NCBI GenBank assembly: GCA_964460345.1
Contig: CAYWRO010000005.1
Location: 1 to 64,000, forward strand
DNA length: 64,000 nt
Direction: 5' to 3'
Source: CAYWRO01 sp964460345
Lineage (GTDB): Bacteria > Planctomycetota > Phycisphaerae > Phycisphaerales > UBA1924
Made by a program: the position numbers and the translations under genes. Below the pieces are notes generated by a model. It ran no database searches, had not been told where the DNA came from, and worked only from the letters and a program-made list of their open reading frames with translations. Shown here one piece after another: positions 47,996-56,900 of this stretch. Each line of letters begins with the position of its first letter. Within the stretch, counting starts at the first letter, position 1.

Positions 47996-49876
47996 TCAGT
48001 CACCGACGAACATGAACTCGCGCGTCTCGAGCCCACTCGGATACGTGTGCACGTTCTCAAACTCGCGGTCGACGAACCGCAGCCATGGAGCGACGCGCAC
48101 GAACGTGTACGGCTGCTCCTCATGCACGAGCCGGTGGAACTCGTGGAAGTGCTTCATGCGCTCGTCGGCGTCCAGCGTGCCGCGGATCGCCTCGATGTGC
48201 TGATCCTGGCCCGCGTCCCACTGGATGAAGTTGTGACCCTGGTTCTGAATGGAGTCGGTGTGCCAGATCTGCGAGGGATCGCTCTCCGGCGCGCTGGCCG
48301 ACCAGCCGAGCACGATCGCGTCAAAGTCGCGCGTCTTGAGAATCTGGTCATACAACGCCCAGTCCACCACCCGGGGCGTGCAGCGGATGCCCATCTTGGC
48401 GCACTGATCGACGATGTACTTCTGCATCCGCTCGGCAGTCTGTCCGCCGGAAGCCCGGGTGAACTCGAACGTGAACTCCACGCCGTCCTCGTTCTCGAGA
48501 ATGCCGTCGCTGTCACGGTCCCACCATCCGGCCTCGCGTAGCAGGTCGCGAGCGCGGTTCAGGTCGTACGGCCAGGGCGTAATCTCCGGCGCGGCCGCGG
48601 GGGAGGGCGGATTGTTCGGCCCGACCGCAACCTCACCGATTCCCTCGTAGATATCGCGAATCATCGCCTCGCGATCGAGCATGTGCGTCATCGCCAGGCG
48701 CACGCGCTTGTCGTGAAACGGCGTCAGCCGGCCGTTGCGGGGCCCGCACTGCCAGCCGATGAAGCCGTAGCCGCTTCGCATGTTGATCCACTTGAGCGAG
48801 TGGTACCGCTCCGGCCACGTCGGGTCGCTTTGCCGGTCGACGAACTGCTTGGAGGAGGGCAGGATCATGTCCGTCTCGCGGTTGATCAGCGAGGTCAGAC
48901 GCGCCTGTTCATCCTCGATCGTGCGGAAGCGCATGCGGTCCAGCGTGGGCTTGGGGCCCCAGTACTGTTCGTTGCGGATGAGCACGATGTCCTGCCCAGG
49001 GGCCCAGTCCAGATCGCGCAGCTTGAAGGGGCCGCTGCCGAAGAGCAGGGCCGTGTGCTCGTTGATCTGCTGCGGGGTGTACTCGCTGTAGATGTGCTTC
49101 GGCAGGATGCTGAAGCCGAGCGCCGTCTGAAGGTTGTACGCGTCGGGCTGCGTGAAATGAAACTCGCAGACCTTGTCACCCAGCACCTCCACACGCTCCA
49201 GCCGGTTCATGATCGAGCGGAGCGATGCGGTCTCAAGTTCGGGGTTGTTGATGTAGTCGTGGAACGTCCAGCGCACATCCTCGGCCGTGACCGGCGCGCC
49301 GTCGCTGAAACGGACATGGTCCCGGATACGGACCCGCAGCCAGTACCCATCCGGGTCATACTGCCACGCCTCGGCCAGCACCCCTTCCAGCTTCAACGTC
49401 TCAGGGTCGTACGCCGCCAGGGAGTCACACACCAGGTCGAGCACTCGACGGCTGTAAGTGTCCTCGCCCAGGATGGCCGTCAGCTTCGACGGCTGCGCTT
49501 CGAAGACTTCGAGAAACTCGCCCCCCAGCGACACGTCCGGCAGGTTGCGCGGATCGTTGGCCAGCTCGAAAGCGGGCTGCCACTGGATCGGCACGCCGGG
49601 CCGCGCCCACGACTCATCCCTCGTGGCGCTTGCCTGCCCCGGCGCGGCCCCGCCGGCGCCGATCGCAACGACCCCCGATTCAAGCTGATCCTGCACCGCG
49701 CGGATCCGCGATTCCACCCCGCTCACCTGGCGCTGAAGGCTCGTGACCTGCTCCTCCATCGCCTGCACCCGCTGCCAGCGACGGTCTTCCTGCCACATCG
49801 CGCTGAAGACCAGCACGCCGACAATCGCAATCGCGACCAGGAGAACGAAATCCTTCAACCCGAACTTGTTCTGCAT
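47996..49876 (-). CDS. Membrane-anchored solute-binding protein, family 5 (peptide/nickel type)
   Basis: A 626-residue receptor for peptides or similar ligands. It is held by an N-terminal membrane helix (FVLLVAIAIVGVLVFSAMW), not a lipobox, followed by a coiled coil (residues ~33-65) and then the SBP_bac_5 domain. Typical segments are YSRRVLDLVCDSLAAYDPET, VRIRDHVRFSDGAPVTAEDV and LLFGSGPFKLRDLDWAPGQD. Length and coil are unusual. GGGGAGG lies upstream of the start at 49876. It sits between two permease genes, so transport is its job; the ligand is not evident. Confidence 0.9.
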   Translation of the reverse strand: MQNKFGLKDFVLLVAIAIVGVLVFSAMWQEDRRWQRVQAMEEQVTSLQRQVSGVESRIRAVQDQLESGVVAIGAGGAAPGQASATRDESWARPGVPIQWQPAFELANDPRNLPDVSLGGEFLEVFEAQPSKLTAILGEDTYSRRVLDLVCDSLAAYDPETLKLEGVLAEAWQYDPDGYWLRVRIRDHVRFSDGAPVTAEDVRWTFHDYINNPELETASLRSIMNRLERVEVLGDKVCEFHFTQPDAYNLQTALGFSILPKHIYSEYTPQQINEHTALLFGSGPFKLRDLDWAPGQDIVLIRNEQYWGPKPTLDRMRFRTIEDEQARLTSLINRETDMILPSSKQFVDRQSDPTWPERYHSLKWINMRSGYGFIGWQCGPRNGRLTPFHDKRVRLAMTHMLDREAMIRDIYEGIGEVAVGPNNPPSPAAAPEITPWPYDLNRARDLLREAGWWDRDSDGILENEDGVEFTFEFTRASGGQTAERMQKYIVDQCAKMGIRCTPRVVDWALYDQILKTRDFDAIVLGWSASAPESDPSQIWHTDSIQNQGHNFIQWDAGQDQHIEAIRGTLDADERMKHFHEFHRLVHEEQPYTFVRVAPWLRFVDREFENVHTYPSGLETREFMFVGD

Positions 49877-49986
49877 GCATGTCCTCCCCCGCCGCCCCCC
49901 GGGGGGTGTCCTTCCTGTCCTCCGCGGCGTTCGGGATCCGATCGTCCCGCCTCACACACCGGCCGCCGCGGCCCTTGGGGGCAAGG

Positions 49987-51444
49987 TTATCGCCTCTGCC
50001 GCTTCGGATCGAATGCCTCGCGCAGGCCCTCGCCCACGAAGTTCAAGGCCAGCAGAGTCAGCCCCAGCAGCAGGCACGGAAAGAGCAGCAGCCACCAGTG
50101 CGACTGGTAGGGGTTCAGCTCCACCAGCCCGTCCGCCGCGAGATTGCCCCAACTCGGCAGCGGCGGCCGCACGCCGATCCCGAGAAACGACAGGAACGAC
50201 TCCTGCAGAATCGCCTGCGGGACCGTCAATGTCGCATAGACGATGACCGGGCCGAGCAGGTTCGGGAGCAGGTGGCGGATGAACTGGCCCGTGACGGGCA
50301 CGCCCATCGCCCGCGCGGCTTCCATAAAGGGCTGGTTCTTCAGGCTCAAGACCTGCCCGCGCACCACGCGCGCCATCGTCAGCCACGACACTCCGGAAAT
50401 CGCCACCAGCAGAATCACCAGCCCGATCACCTGGAGCTGCCACTCGCTCAGATTCCGCGGCCGCAGGCGGTGAGCCGCCTGCACGGCGCGCTCCGGCAAC
50501 GCGGCGAGCTCCGCTTCAACGGCCGCCAAGCCTTCGTGGTCTCCCACACGTTCCAGGAGCGTCTGCCGCTGCAGCAGGCCGATGGCGGTCGCCAGGGGCT
50601 GGGCGAACTGTTCTTTGAGGTCCGGCCGCTCGGCGAGCACCTCCTGAACGTCGGCCTGCTTGAGCGCCAGCCCCTCCGTCTCGGCCAGGTAAAGCTGCGC
50701 CTCCCGAACGATCCATCGCTCGCGGGCCTTGCCCTTGGTGTTCCACTCCTCCACCCAGGCATCCCCCGCCACCGCCAGCAGCACCACCAGCAGGATGTAC
50801 GGCAGCCCGTAAAGCACATCCACGATGCGCATCAGCACCGCGTCGGTCCGCCCGCCGACGTACCCGCTGATCGAGCCGTAGAGCGTCCCGACGAAGACGC
50901 TGATGAGGGCCGCGGCGATCCCGACAGTCAGCGAGATGCCGCCCCCGGCGAGCACCCGGATGAAGAGGCTGCGTCCGAGGACATCCGTGCCCATGAGGTA
51001 CAGCGGCCGCGCGGCACGGATCTGGGCATCGCTTGGCGTTTCGTACCCAGCCTCGATCGCCCGAGCCTCGCTGACCGCCCGCAATCGGGCGGCCTCGGAG
51101 TTCGGGTCTTCCACATCGCCGCGGGCCGGCCACCAGGATGGGGGCAGTTGCCGGGCAAGGCGGTCCTGCTGGTCGTAGCGATCCAGCGTCCATGGCAGTG
51201 TCGCCATGCAGGCCAGAACCATGAAGGCGAGGAACCCGAGCCCGACAAGCCCCGCCCACGAGCGTGTGAACGGGTTGTCCCGGGCGGGCGGCGGCGCCAT
51301 CACCGCCGGGACGCTCGCCTTCCCCTCCGCGGTCGGATGATGATCGGGCTCAGAAGGCTGGGCAGGAAGGCTCGTCACCGGTCCCGAGGATAGCGGCGTC
51401 TGCCCTCCCTGGGCGCGAAAGAAGGGGATCGCCGCTGGATCCAT
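49987..51444 (-). CDS. Peptide-type ABC transporter permease (DppC/OppC-like), proximal copy
   Basis: A 485-residue DppC-like permease and the first gene of the operon. The core has ISLTVGIAAALISVFVGTLY, the EAA loop AARAMGVPVTGQFIRHLLPN and C-terminal LTLLALNFVGEGLREAFDPK. About 130 extra residues (from AGDAWVEEWNTKGKARER) are inserted between membrane helices before the EAA loop, mostly charged helix. The operon thus encodes two C-type and one B-type permease. It is divergent from the 51462 gene with a 17-bp gap, so its promoter must overlap that gene. Confidence 0.88.
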   Translation of the reverse strand: MDPAAIPFFRAQGGQTPLSSGPVTSLPAQPSEPDHHPTAEGKASVPAVMAPPPARDNPFTRSWAGLVGLGFLAFMVLACMATLPWTLDRYDQQDRLARQLPPSWWPARGDVEDPNSEAARLRAVSEARAIEAGYETPSDAQIRAARPLYLMGTDVLGRSLFIRVLAGGGISLTVGIAAALISVFVGTLYGSISGYVGGRTDAVLMRIVDVLYGLPYILLVVLLAVAGDAWVEEWNTKGKARERWIVREAQLYLAETEGLALKQADVQEVLAERPDLKEQFAQPLATAIGLLQRQTLLERVGDHEGLAAVEAELAALPERAVQAAHRLRPRNLSEWQLQVIGLVILLVAISGVSWLTMARVVRGQVLSLKNQPFMEAARAMGVPVTGQFIRHLLPNLLGPVIVYATLTVPQAILQESFLSFLGIGVRPPLPSWGNLAADGLVELNPYQSHWWLLLFPCLLLGLTLLALNFVGEGLREAFDPKRQRR

Positions 51445-51461
51445 CGGCTAGACTCAGGGGC

Positions 51462-51986
51462 ATGTCAGGGCCTTTTGAGAATGGTTCGGCCACCGCTTCG
51501 GCCGACGCCCGCCCGCGGCGCTTTCAGGCGGGACGCACTCTGGCGTATCTCCTTGCCGCGGCGTCGGTCGGTTTGGCCGCGTGGGTGATCATCCATCACC
51601 TGACCCGGGACAGAGGTCCGGGCTTCGACCGGATGACGCATTGGATCTGCCTGAGCCGGGAGACGTGCGGCAAACCATTCTCGATGACGCTTGGGGAGTA
51701 CATGCGACGGGTCGAGGAGGGGCCGCCGGGGGGGCCGCCGCGGGAACTGACGCTCGCCGAACTGGCCGCCCAGTCACAGTGTGGAAACTCGCCGGATGCG
51801 CCCCTGTGGTGTCCGCACTGCGGGTCGTACCTCGTCGCCCGCGCCTGGCCGTGCCCCCACTGCGGTGCTGAGGTGCGGCTCGGAGCGCATGGCATGATGC
51901 CGAGCGTCTGCGCGGAGTGTGGGAAGAATCCGGGAGCGCCGACGCTCGAGCCGCTCTTTGAGAACGAGCCGGCTTCAGACCCGTGA
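51462..51986 (+). CDS. Single-helix membrane protein with zinc ribbons
   Basis: A 174-residue protein. One membrane helix (AYLLAAASVGLAAWVIIHHL, residues ~27-46) is followed by a soluble part with cysteine pairs: CGNS...CPHCG (~108-125), CPHCG (~135) and CAECG (~156), likely two zinc ribbons. A TAGACT box (51449-51454) ends 7 nt before the ATG; the intervening CAGGGG could be a weak ribosome site. Function unknown. It is divergent from the ABC operon and convergent with the PilZ/kinase-like gene, 10 bp apart. Confidence 0.65.
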   Translation: MSGPFENGSATASADARPRRFQAGRTLAYLLAAASVGLAAWVIIHHLTRDRGPGFDRMTHWICLSRETCGKPFSMTLGEYMRRVEEGPPGGPPRELTLAELAAQSQCGNSPDAPLWCPHCGSYLVARAWPCPHCGAEVRLGAHGMMPSVCAECGKNPGAPTLEPLFENEPASDP

Positions 51987-51996
51987 GCGAAACGGT

Positions 51997-54816
51997 TCAG
52001 CTTCCGACGGACTCAATAGTCGAACTGCGCCGGTTCGTGAGGGCGATTTGCGCGATGCGGGCCCGCAGCGGTGGCGTGAGGTCCGTGAAGCGCAGGATGA
52101 CGTCCCAGTGGCGCATGCCGTCGCGGTGACATGATTCGACCTCGGCGCTGAGGTGCACCGGCGCGCCCTCCGGCGCCTGGATGACCAGGTCGACAAGGCC
52201 CTCCAGTTCGTGCGTCGTCTGCAGGCGAGCGCTGTCCTGGCCCAGTTCCTTCACCTCGCCGAGGTTGGACTTGAGCAGTTCCTGCGGCAGGCGCGGTGCG
52301 CTGGCCGGGGTGCTCAGCGGCGCTTCGGCTTCGCCTTCCGCGTGCTCTTCGATGATGCGGCGAGGGGCGCCGGAGCCGCGGCCGTCGTGATCCGCCATGT
52401 GGGGGCGGGCCAGGCTCATCGAGAACCAGATCGTGAAACCGCCGCCGGAGTTCACCTCCAGGCCGAAATCGGCTCCGATCGCCTTGAGCAGACGCCACGC
52501 CACGGCGGATTCGAAGAGGCCGGAGTCCCCTTCCAGCCGCTCCTCGGCATCGTCGTCCATGGCAAACAGTTCGCGAAGCTGCTCGGCACTCAGGCGAGAC
52601 GAGTCGTGCGAGACCTCGCAGCGCGCGGCGACCAGGGCCGGGCCCGCGCCGCTGTGCGCCAGACGAACGGTGACCTCGCCCCCCTCGACGATCTGCATGG
52701 AGCGCTCGGCCAGCAGCAGCCAGGCCTCGCGCGTTCGGACCGGATCGCCCATCAGGTGAGGAGGGAAGTCGGGTGCAATGACGCACTTGAGCTTCACGCC
52801 GCGTTCCTCGGCGGTGCCTTCGAGCATGCGGGCGACGGACTGCGCAGCGCTGCGGACGTCGAAGGCGCGCTGCTCGGGCTCCCCCTGCACTGGCCAGGCT
52901 TCATCGGCGGTCGCGCCGAGCGCGCCGTCCAGCATAATGGCGAGCGAGGCCATTGACGCTTGTGCGCTCTCGAGTTCGGCCAGATGTGAGTCGTTCACGC
53001 TCGCCAGGCGCACGCGCTGGACCATCTGGCACACGTCGGCGATGCGGCCGCGCATCTCCGCCGCGAAGCGTTCGACCTGCTGGGTCGCCGCGGCTTCGGC
53101 GGCGGCCTTGCGGGCCTCGATCTGCTCGGTGGTCTGGTTCTGCTCATCGAGCGCGCCTTCCAGTTGCTCCTTGAGGTCCTGGCAGCGCGTGGTGAGCTTG
53201 CTCACCTTGACGCGAAGCTGTGATTCCTTCTGCCGCGCTTCGGTGGCGGTGGCCTTGGCGCTCTCAAGCAGTTCCTCGCGCTTTTCGATGCGCGTTTCGA
53301 GCGTGGCTTCCTTGCGGCGCAGGGCCTCGATCTCGCGCTCGGCGCGGGCGAGGGACTGGGAGACCTTGCGGTGCTCGGTCTTCATCTGCTGGTGCTCGGT
53401 GCGCATCTGGCGCATCTCGGCCTTGGCCTGATTGGCCTCGGCGCGTGCCGCGGCGATCTTTTCGTCGGCGGTGCGGACCGTGTCCTTGAAAGCGTCAAGC
53501 TTCTCCTGGAGGCGATCGCGGGCGCGCGTGACCGTGGCCAGCTCGGCGTTGAGGCGGCCGACCTCTTCCTCAATCTCCTCGATGTGCTCGTGCTGGTCGT
53601 GGTTCTCCTCGCGCAGGTCAGCGATGACGCGGGCGTTTTCCGTTTCGTTCTCAACCTGGGCCGTGATGTCGATTCCGACGGCCAGGTAGCCGACGAGCGT
53701 GCCGTCCTCGCTCCGGCGGGGGACGAAGCGCTCTCGGATCCAGCGGTTGGCCCCACCGGCGGATTCCGGAAGCTTGACGCCGTACTCGATCTCCTGCATC
53801 GCGGCGCGCCGGGGCGGCCCCCCTGCCCCACCTCCCGCGACGTCGCCGAACACCTTGTCGAAGAGCTCGCGGTCATCCTCGTGAACCAGGTCGAACCAGG
53901 CGCGCCCTGCGAAGCGTGGATCGTCGACGCCGGCAACAACCGGGCCGCTCTCCTCGCCCGTGGTCGGGCCGATCACGCCGGCACTGCCGATGCGCACCGC
54001 CGCGCCGCCGCCCATGACCTCCAGGTAGCGGCGGTTCATCCGGCGGCGGCGGCCGTCCGGCGTGCAGATGCTGATCATCACCGGCATGCCATTGAGCGCC
54101 TCGGCGGCGAGGCGCTCGCTGCCCTCCGCGGCGTGACGTTCCAGGCCAAGACACCACGCGCGGCGATGGTTGATGACCACTGCCATTGCGGCCAGGCCAA
54201 GCGCGGCCGTGGCGATGATCCGCACGACGGTGGCGCCCTCCAGCGACGTCGTCTCAATGGGGAGCCAGAGCGGACGCGACCATTGGAGTCGAAGCGCCTC
54301 GAAGAGCTCCGGCCGGAGGCGCAGCGCGACCGCGCTTGCCAGAGAGGCGACGAGCACTGCCATGGCGGGCCAGTGCGTCAGGCGCACGGGTGCGACCGCC
54401 GCGGGGGCGACCGGCTCTGCGACAAGCGTTTCACGTTGGCGGACGACCTTCAGCCCGCGGCGCTCCTGCTCGGCATTCGCGCGGTTCATGGCGCAGGCGA
54501 TGGCGAGCACCCACAGGCAGACGCTGACGACGGCTCCCTGCAGGAGGAGCGGTTCCGCCGCGGCCCACGCGACGTCGCCAGGACGGGCCCAGACCACCAG
54601 CAGCGCCGAAGCGGCGAGCGCGATGGCCAGCCAGGCGCGGAACCGCTGCAACGCCTGGGCCTCGGGCGCGAGGGCGGGTACGTCGGTCTCCGAAGTGGCG
54701 GCGGGTTGCGAACCTGCTTTGTCGAGTTGATCAGGCGTGCTGTCGCCGCGGCCGCGCTGCTTTCGCGGCCGCGATCGCCCGGCGGGGTGTTTCGGCGATG
54801 TGCTGCGGACGCTCAT
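51997..54816 (-). CDS. Membrane PAS/coiled-coil/degenerate histidine-kinase protein with C-terminal PilZ-like domain
   Basis: A 939-residue protein. Four membrane helices (residues ~60-76, 88-108, 150-166, 196-214) precede a PAS domain (~235-385) carrying a Gly/Pro-rich insert (DVAGGGAGGPPRRAA). A ~200-residue coiled coil follows (~390-590), then a HisKA-like helix where the expected phospho-His is absent (RFAAEMRGRIADV), and an HATPase-like domain without the N-box Asn (WLLLAERSMQIVEGGEVTVR) that keeps a weak end (FGLEVNSGGGFTIWFSM). The last ~90 residues look like PilZ (ILRFTDLTPPLRARIAQIAL). GGGGAG precedes the ATG at 54816. Probably a scaffold or ligand-controlled pseudokinase, perhaps in cyclic-di-GMP signalling. 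Confidence 0.75.
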   Translation of the reverse strand: MSVRSTSPKHPAGRSRPRKQRGRGDSTPDQLDKAGSQPAATSETDVPALAPEAQALQRFRAWLAIALAASALLVVWARPGDVAWAAAEPLLLQGAVVSVCLWVLAIACAMNRANAEQERRGLKVVRQRETLVAEPVAPAAVAPVRLTHWPAMAVLVASLASAVALRLRPELFEALRLQWSRPLWLPIETTSLEGATVVRIIATAALGLAAMAVVINHRRAWCLGLERHAAEGSERLAAEALNGMPVMISICTPDGRRRRMNRRYLEVMGGGAAVRIGSAGVIGPTTGEESGPVVAGVDDPRFAGRAWFDLVHEDDRELFDKVFGDVAGGGAGGPPRRAAMQEIEYGVKLPESAGGANRWIRERFVPRRSEDGTLVGYLAVGIDITAQVENETENARVIADLREENHDQHEHIEEIEEEVGRLNAELATVTRARDRLQEKLDAFKDTVRTADEKIAAARAEANQAKAEMRQMRTEHQQMKTEHRKVSQSLARAEREIEALRRKEATLETRIEKREELLESAKATATEARQKESQLRVKVSKLTTRCQDLKEQLEGALDEQNQTTEQIEARKAAAEAAATQQVERFAAEMRGRIADVCQMVQRVRLASVNDSHLAELESAQASMASLAIMLDGALGATADEAWPVQGEPEQRAFDVRSAAQSVARMLEGTAEERGVKLKCVIAPDFPPHLMGDPVRTREAWLLLAERSMQIVEGGEVTVRLAHSGAGPALVAARCEVSHDSSRLSAEQLRELFAMDDDAEERLEGDSGLFESAVAWRLLKAIGADFGLEVNSGGGFTIWFSMSLARPHMADHDGRGSGAPRRIIEEHAEGEAEAPLSTPASAPRLPQELLKSNLGEVKELGQDSARLQTTHELEGLVDLVIQAPEGAPVHLSAEVESCHRDGMRHWDVILRFTDLTPPLRARIAQIALTNRRSSTIESVGS

Positions 54817-54988
54817 GTGGCTCCCCGATCGGCCGCCCGATAACCCCGGCGCAGGCAACGCCCATATTGGCTCGTCGGCCCTTTGAGAATCGACGGGACC
54901 GCCGATCAGGATGAGCGCGGCCGCGAGCGTCGTCGGAAGATGTCGCGGCTGGGGCGACTCGGGAGGTGTGACGGGTTAATGGGGCCGA

Positions 54989-55016
54989 TTGGATAGCGGA
55001 CAAGGGGGAATACAAT
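54989..55016 (+). promoter_or_regulatory. gmhA promoter, apparently leaderless
   Basis: TTGGAT (54989-54994) and TACAAT (55011-55016) are 16 bp apart. The -10 box ends 7 nt before the gmhA ATG, so transcription would start at or next to the start codon. No Shine-Dalgarno sequence is present between them. Confidence 0.6.
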
Positions 55017-55023
55017 CGGCCCG

Positions 55024-55617
55024 ATGTTTGAGCAGGTCGTTGTGAAGGCGTTTGAAGAGGCACAGCGGGCGCTGGAGGCATTCATTCGGGACGGGGAGAA
55101 CCTGTCCCGAATCGATGCGCTCGCGGCGGCCCTGGTGACGTGCTTCCGGGACGGGGGGAAGGTGCTGGCGGTGGGCAACGGCGGGTCGGCGTGTGATGCG
55201 GCCCACTTTTGCGAGGAGTTGACGGGGCGGTTTCGCGCGCCGCCGGCCGGGATGCCGGACCGGGCGCCGCTGCCGGCGCTGGCGTGCACGGACGCGGGGC
55301 ACATCACGTGCACGGCGAACGACTATGGGTTTGACGAAGTGTTTGCGCGGTGGGTGCGGGCGCTGGCGAAGCCGGGGGATGTGGTGATCCTGCTTTCAAC
55401 CAGCGGGAACAGTGAGAACGTGGTGCGCGCGGCCGCGGCGGCGAAGCAGGCCGGCGCGACGACGGCGGCGCTGCTGGGCAAGGGCGGCGGGAAGCTGCTT
55501 GGAATGTGCGATTTTGAGTGGATCGCGCCGGGTGAAACGGCCGACCGAATTCAGGAAATCCACATGCTCCTGCTGCATGTACTGATCGAAGCGCTGGAGG
55601 CGCGGCTGCGCGGTTAG
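55024..55617 (+). CDS. gmhA: Phosphoheptose isomerase (sedoheptulose 7-phosphate isomerase)
   Basis: A 197-residue SIS-domain enzyme converting sedoheptulose 7-phosphate to D-glycero-D-manno-heptose 7-phosphate, the first step to LPS inner-core or S-layer heptose. Motifs: AVGNGGSACDAAHFCEELTG near residue 48, and LSTSGNSENV near 124. Length is normal. The start at 55024 is immediately after the leaderless promoter. Together with lptD 4 kb downstream it suggests LPS in the outer membrane. No other heptose gene (hldE, gmhB) is in the window. Confidence 0.92.
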   Translation: MFEQVVVKAFEEAQRALEAFIRDGENLSRIDALAAALVTCFRDGGKVLAVGNGGSACDAAHFCEELTGRFRAPPAGMPDRAPLPALACTDAGHITCTANDYGFDEVFARWVRALAKPGDVVILLSTSGNSENVVRAAAAAKQAGATTAALLGKGGGKLLGMCDFEWIAPGETADRIQEIHMLLLHVLIEALEARLRG

Positions 55618-55667
55618 CAAGAGGTCCGGGTGGGTCGTGCGGGGGGCAAGACGGCGTGGAGAACTTG

Positions 55668-56342
55668 ATGGATCTGGCAGCCCTCGGCGTGGCGGCGCTC
55701 ATCTTCGTGGCACGAGTTGCGGATGTGTCTCTTGGCACGCTGCGCACGGCGTTCATCGTCCGCGGCAAGCGGGCGTTCGCGTTCGGCGTGGGGTTCGTCG
55801 AGGTGCTGGTCTGGGTGATGGTGGTCGCGCAGGTGATCACGAACCTGGATCGCCCGATCTACATCGTCGCCTTTGCGCTGGGGTTTGCGACGGGCACGGT
55901 GGTGGGGATCACGGTGGAGGGCTGGTTTGCGATCGGGGAGCAGGTGATCCGTGTCTTCACGGTGAAGGGGGAGTCGGTCGCCTCCGCGGTGCGCGAGCGC
56001 GGGTTCATGGTGACCACGTTCGCCGGCAAGGGGCGCGATGGGACGGTGCACCTGCTGTTCATCAAGGTGCCGCGGCGGCGGACGCGGGCGGTGCTCGCGC
56101 TGGCGCGGCAACTGGACCCGATGTGCTTCTTCACGGTCGAGGATGTCCGGCTTGCCTCCGTCGCGGTCGCCAAGAGACCTGCGCCGGCGGAGACTCTGCC
56201 GCTGGTGATCCCCGAGCAGGGGTCGCCGCCTGCGGCGTCGGCGGACGCTGGGCCGGTCACGGCCGCTGTGTCCCCGGTCGCGCTGAACGGTACGGAGGCC
56301 ACGGTTACGGCCCCGGTGGCAACGCGAACGTCTGAGAACTGA
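55668..56342 (+). CDS. UPF0316/DUF2179 membrane protein
   Basis: A 224-residue membrane protein. Three N-terminal helices (LAALGVAALIFVARVADVSL, FGVGFVEVLVWVMVVAQVIT and one between, with GTLRTAFIVRGKR in the loop) form the DUF5698-type region, and residues ~105-165 are a DUF2179-like cytoplasmic domain (VRERGFMVTTFAGKGRDGTV; DPMCFFTVEDVR). Relatives include YebE/YqfU-type proteins of unknown function. I take the ATG at 55668, which has GGAGA just upstream; a GTG at 55656 is possible. The Pro/Ala-rich C-terminus overlaps the convergent gene by 38 bp. It may be co-transcribed with gmhA. Confidence 0.85.
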   Translation: MDLAALGVAALIFVARVADVSLGTLRTAFIVRGKRAFAFGVGFVEVLVWVMVVAQVITNLDRPIYIVAFALGFATGTVVGITVEGWFAIGEQVIRVFTVKGESVASAVRERGFMVTTFAGKGRDGTVHLLFIKVPRRRTRAVLALARQLDPMCFFTVEDVRLASVAVAKRPAPAETLPLVIPEQGSPPAASADAGPVTAAVSPVALNGTEATVTAPVATRTSEN

Positions 56343-56745
56343 CGAGGGCTCGTTGGGCTTTTTCCTCGCGGCGTTTGCGCGCACGGCGTGAGAGGTGCGT
56401 GCCGCGGCCGGGTGGTGTGGGGTCGAGGGGCGATGCGCTTGATCGTGCGGCGGGCGCTAATTCCGTGGGGCGTGCGGGACTTTTACCTGTGTCGGATGCA
56501 ACCTGGGTGGACTGGGCGGGACGCGGGGTCGCCACGCGCCGCTCGCCGGCTGGGGCGGCTGGCGGCTGCTGCGGCTTGAACCGCGCGGCAAAGCGGAGGA
56601 TCTCCGCGGCGGCGAGGCGGGCCTGCTGCGGGTCGTCGCGGTTGGCCGCGAGTTCGACAAGCGTGTCGAGTGCCGCGGCGACAGCGGCCTGGAGGCGCTC
56701 GTCGAAGGAGGCTGGGTCTGATGCGGGGGTGGCGATGGTGGTCAT
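56305..56745 (-). CDS. Hypothetical protein, helical N-terminus and basic tail
   Basis: A 146-residue protein not recognised. Residues 15-55 form amphipathic helices (ERLQAAVAAALDTLVELAAN; QQARLAAAEILRFAARF). The rest is Pro/Ala/Arg-rich and ends with a basic stretch (HLSRRARKRREEKAQRAL), so nucleic-acid or protein binding by a disordered tail is conceivable. GGAG is 8 bases before the ATG at 56745. The 3' end overlaps the UPF0316 gene by 38 bp. The gene is moderately credible. Confidence 0.5.
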   Translation of the reverse strand: MTTIATPASDPASFDERLQAAVAAALDTLVELAANRDDPQQARLAAAEILRFAARFKPQQPPAAPAGERRVATPRPAQSTQVASDTGKSPARPTELAPAARSSASPLDPTPPGRGTHLSRRARKRREEKAQRALVSSQTFALPPGP

Positions 56746-56900
56746 GCGTGGCTCCGTTCGCGGTTTTTGTTAGGTGTATGTACCACGAACGTGGAGCCGG
56801 TGCAAGGCGGCTTTTGCCGGTGCACCGCATATTGCGCGCGGAGACTGCCATAGCGCTGTCAGTATGAGCGCCGGAAGCAAGCCGTTTGTTGCCGGCAGGC

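Noticed and set aside
45526..48203. Long plus-strand frames opposite the ABC permease genes
   Set aside because: Arg/His-rich translations without motifs, lying antisense to recognised DppB/DppC and binding-protein genes.
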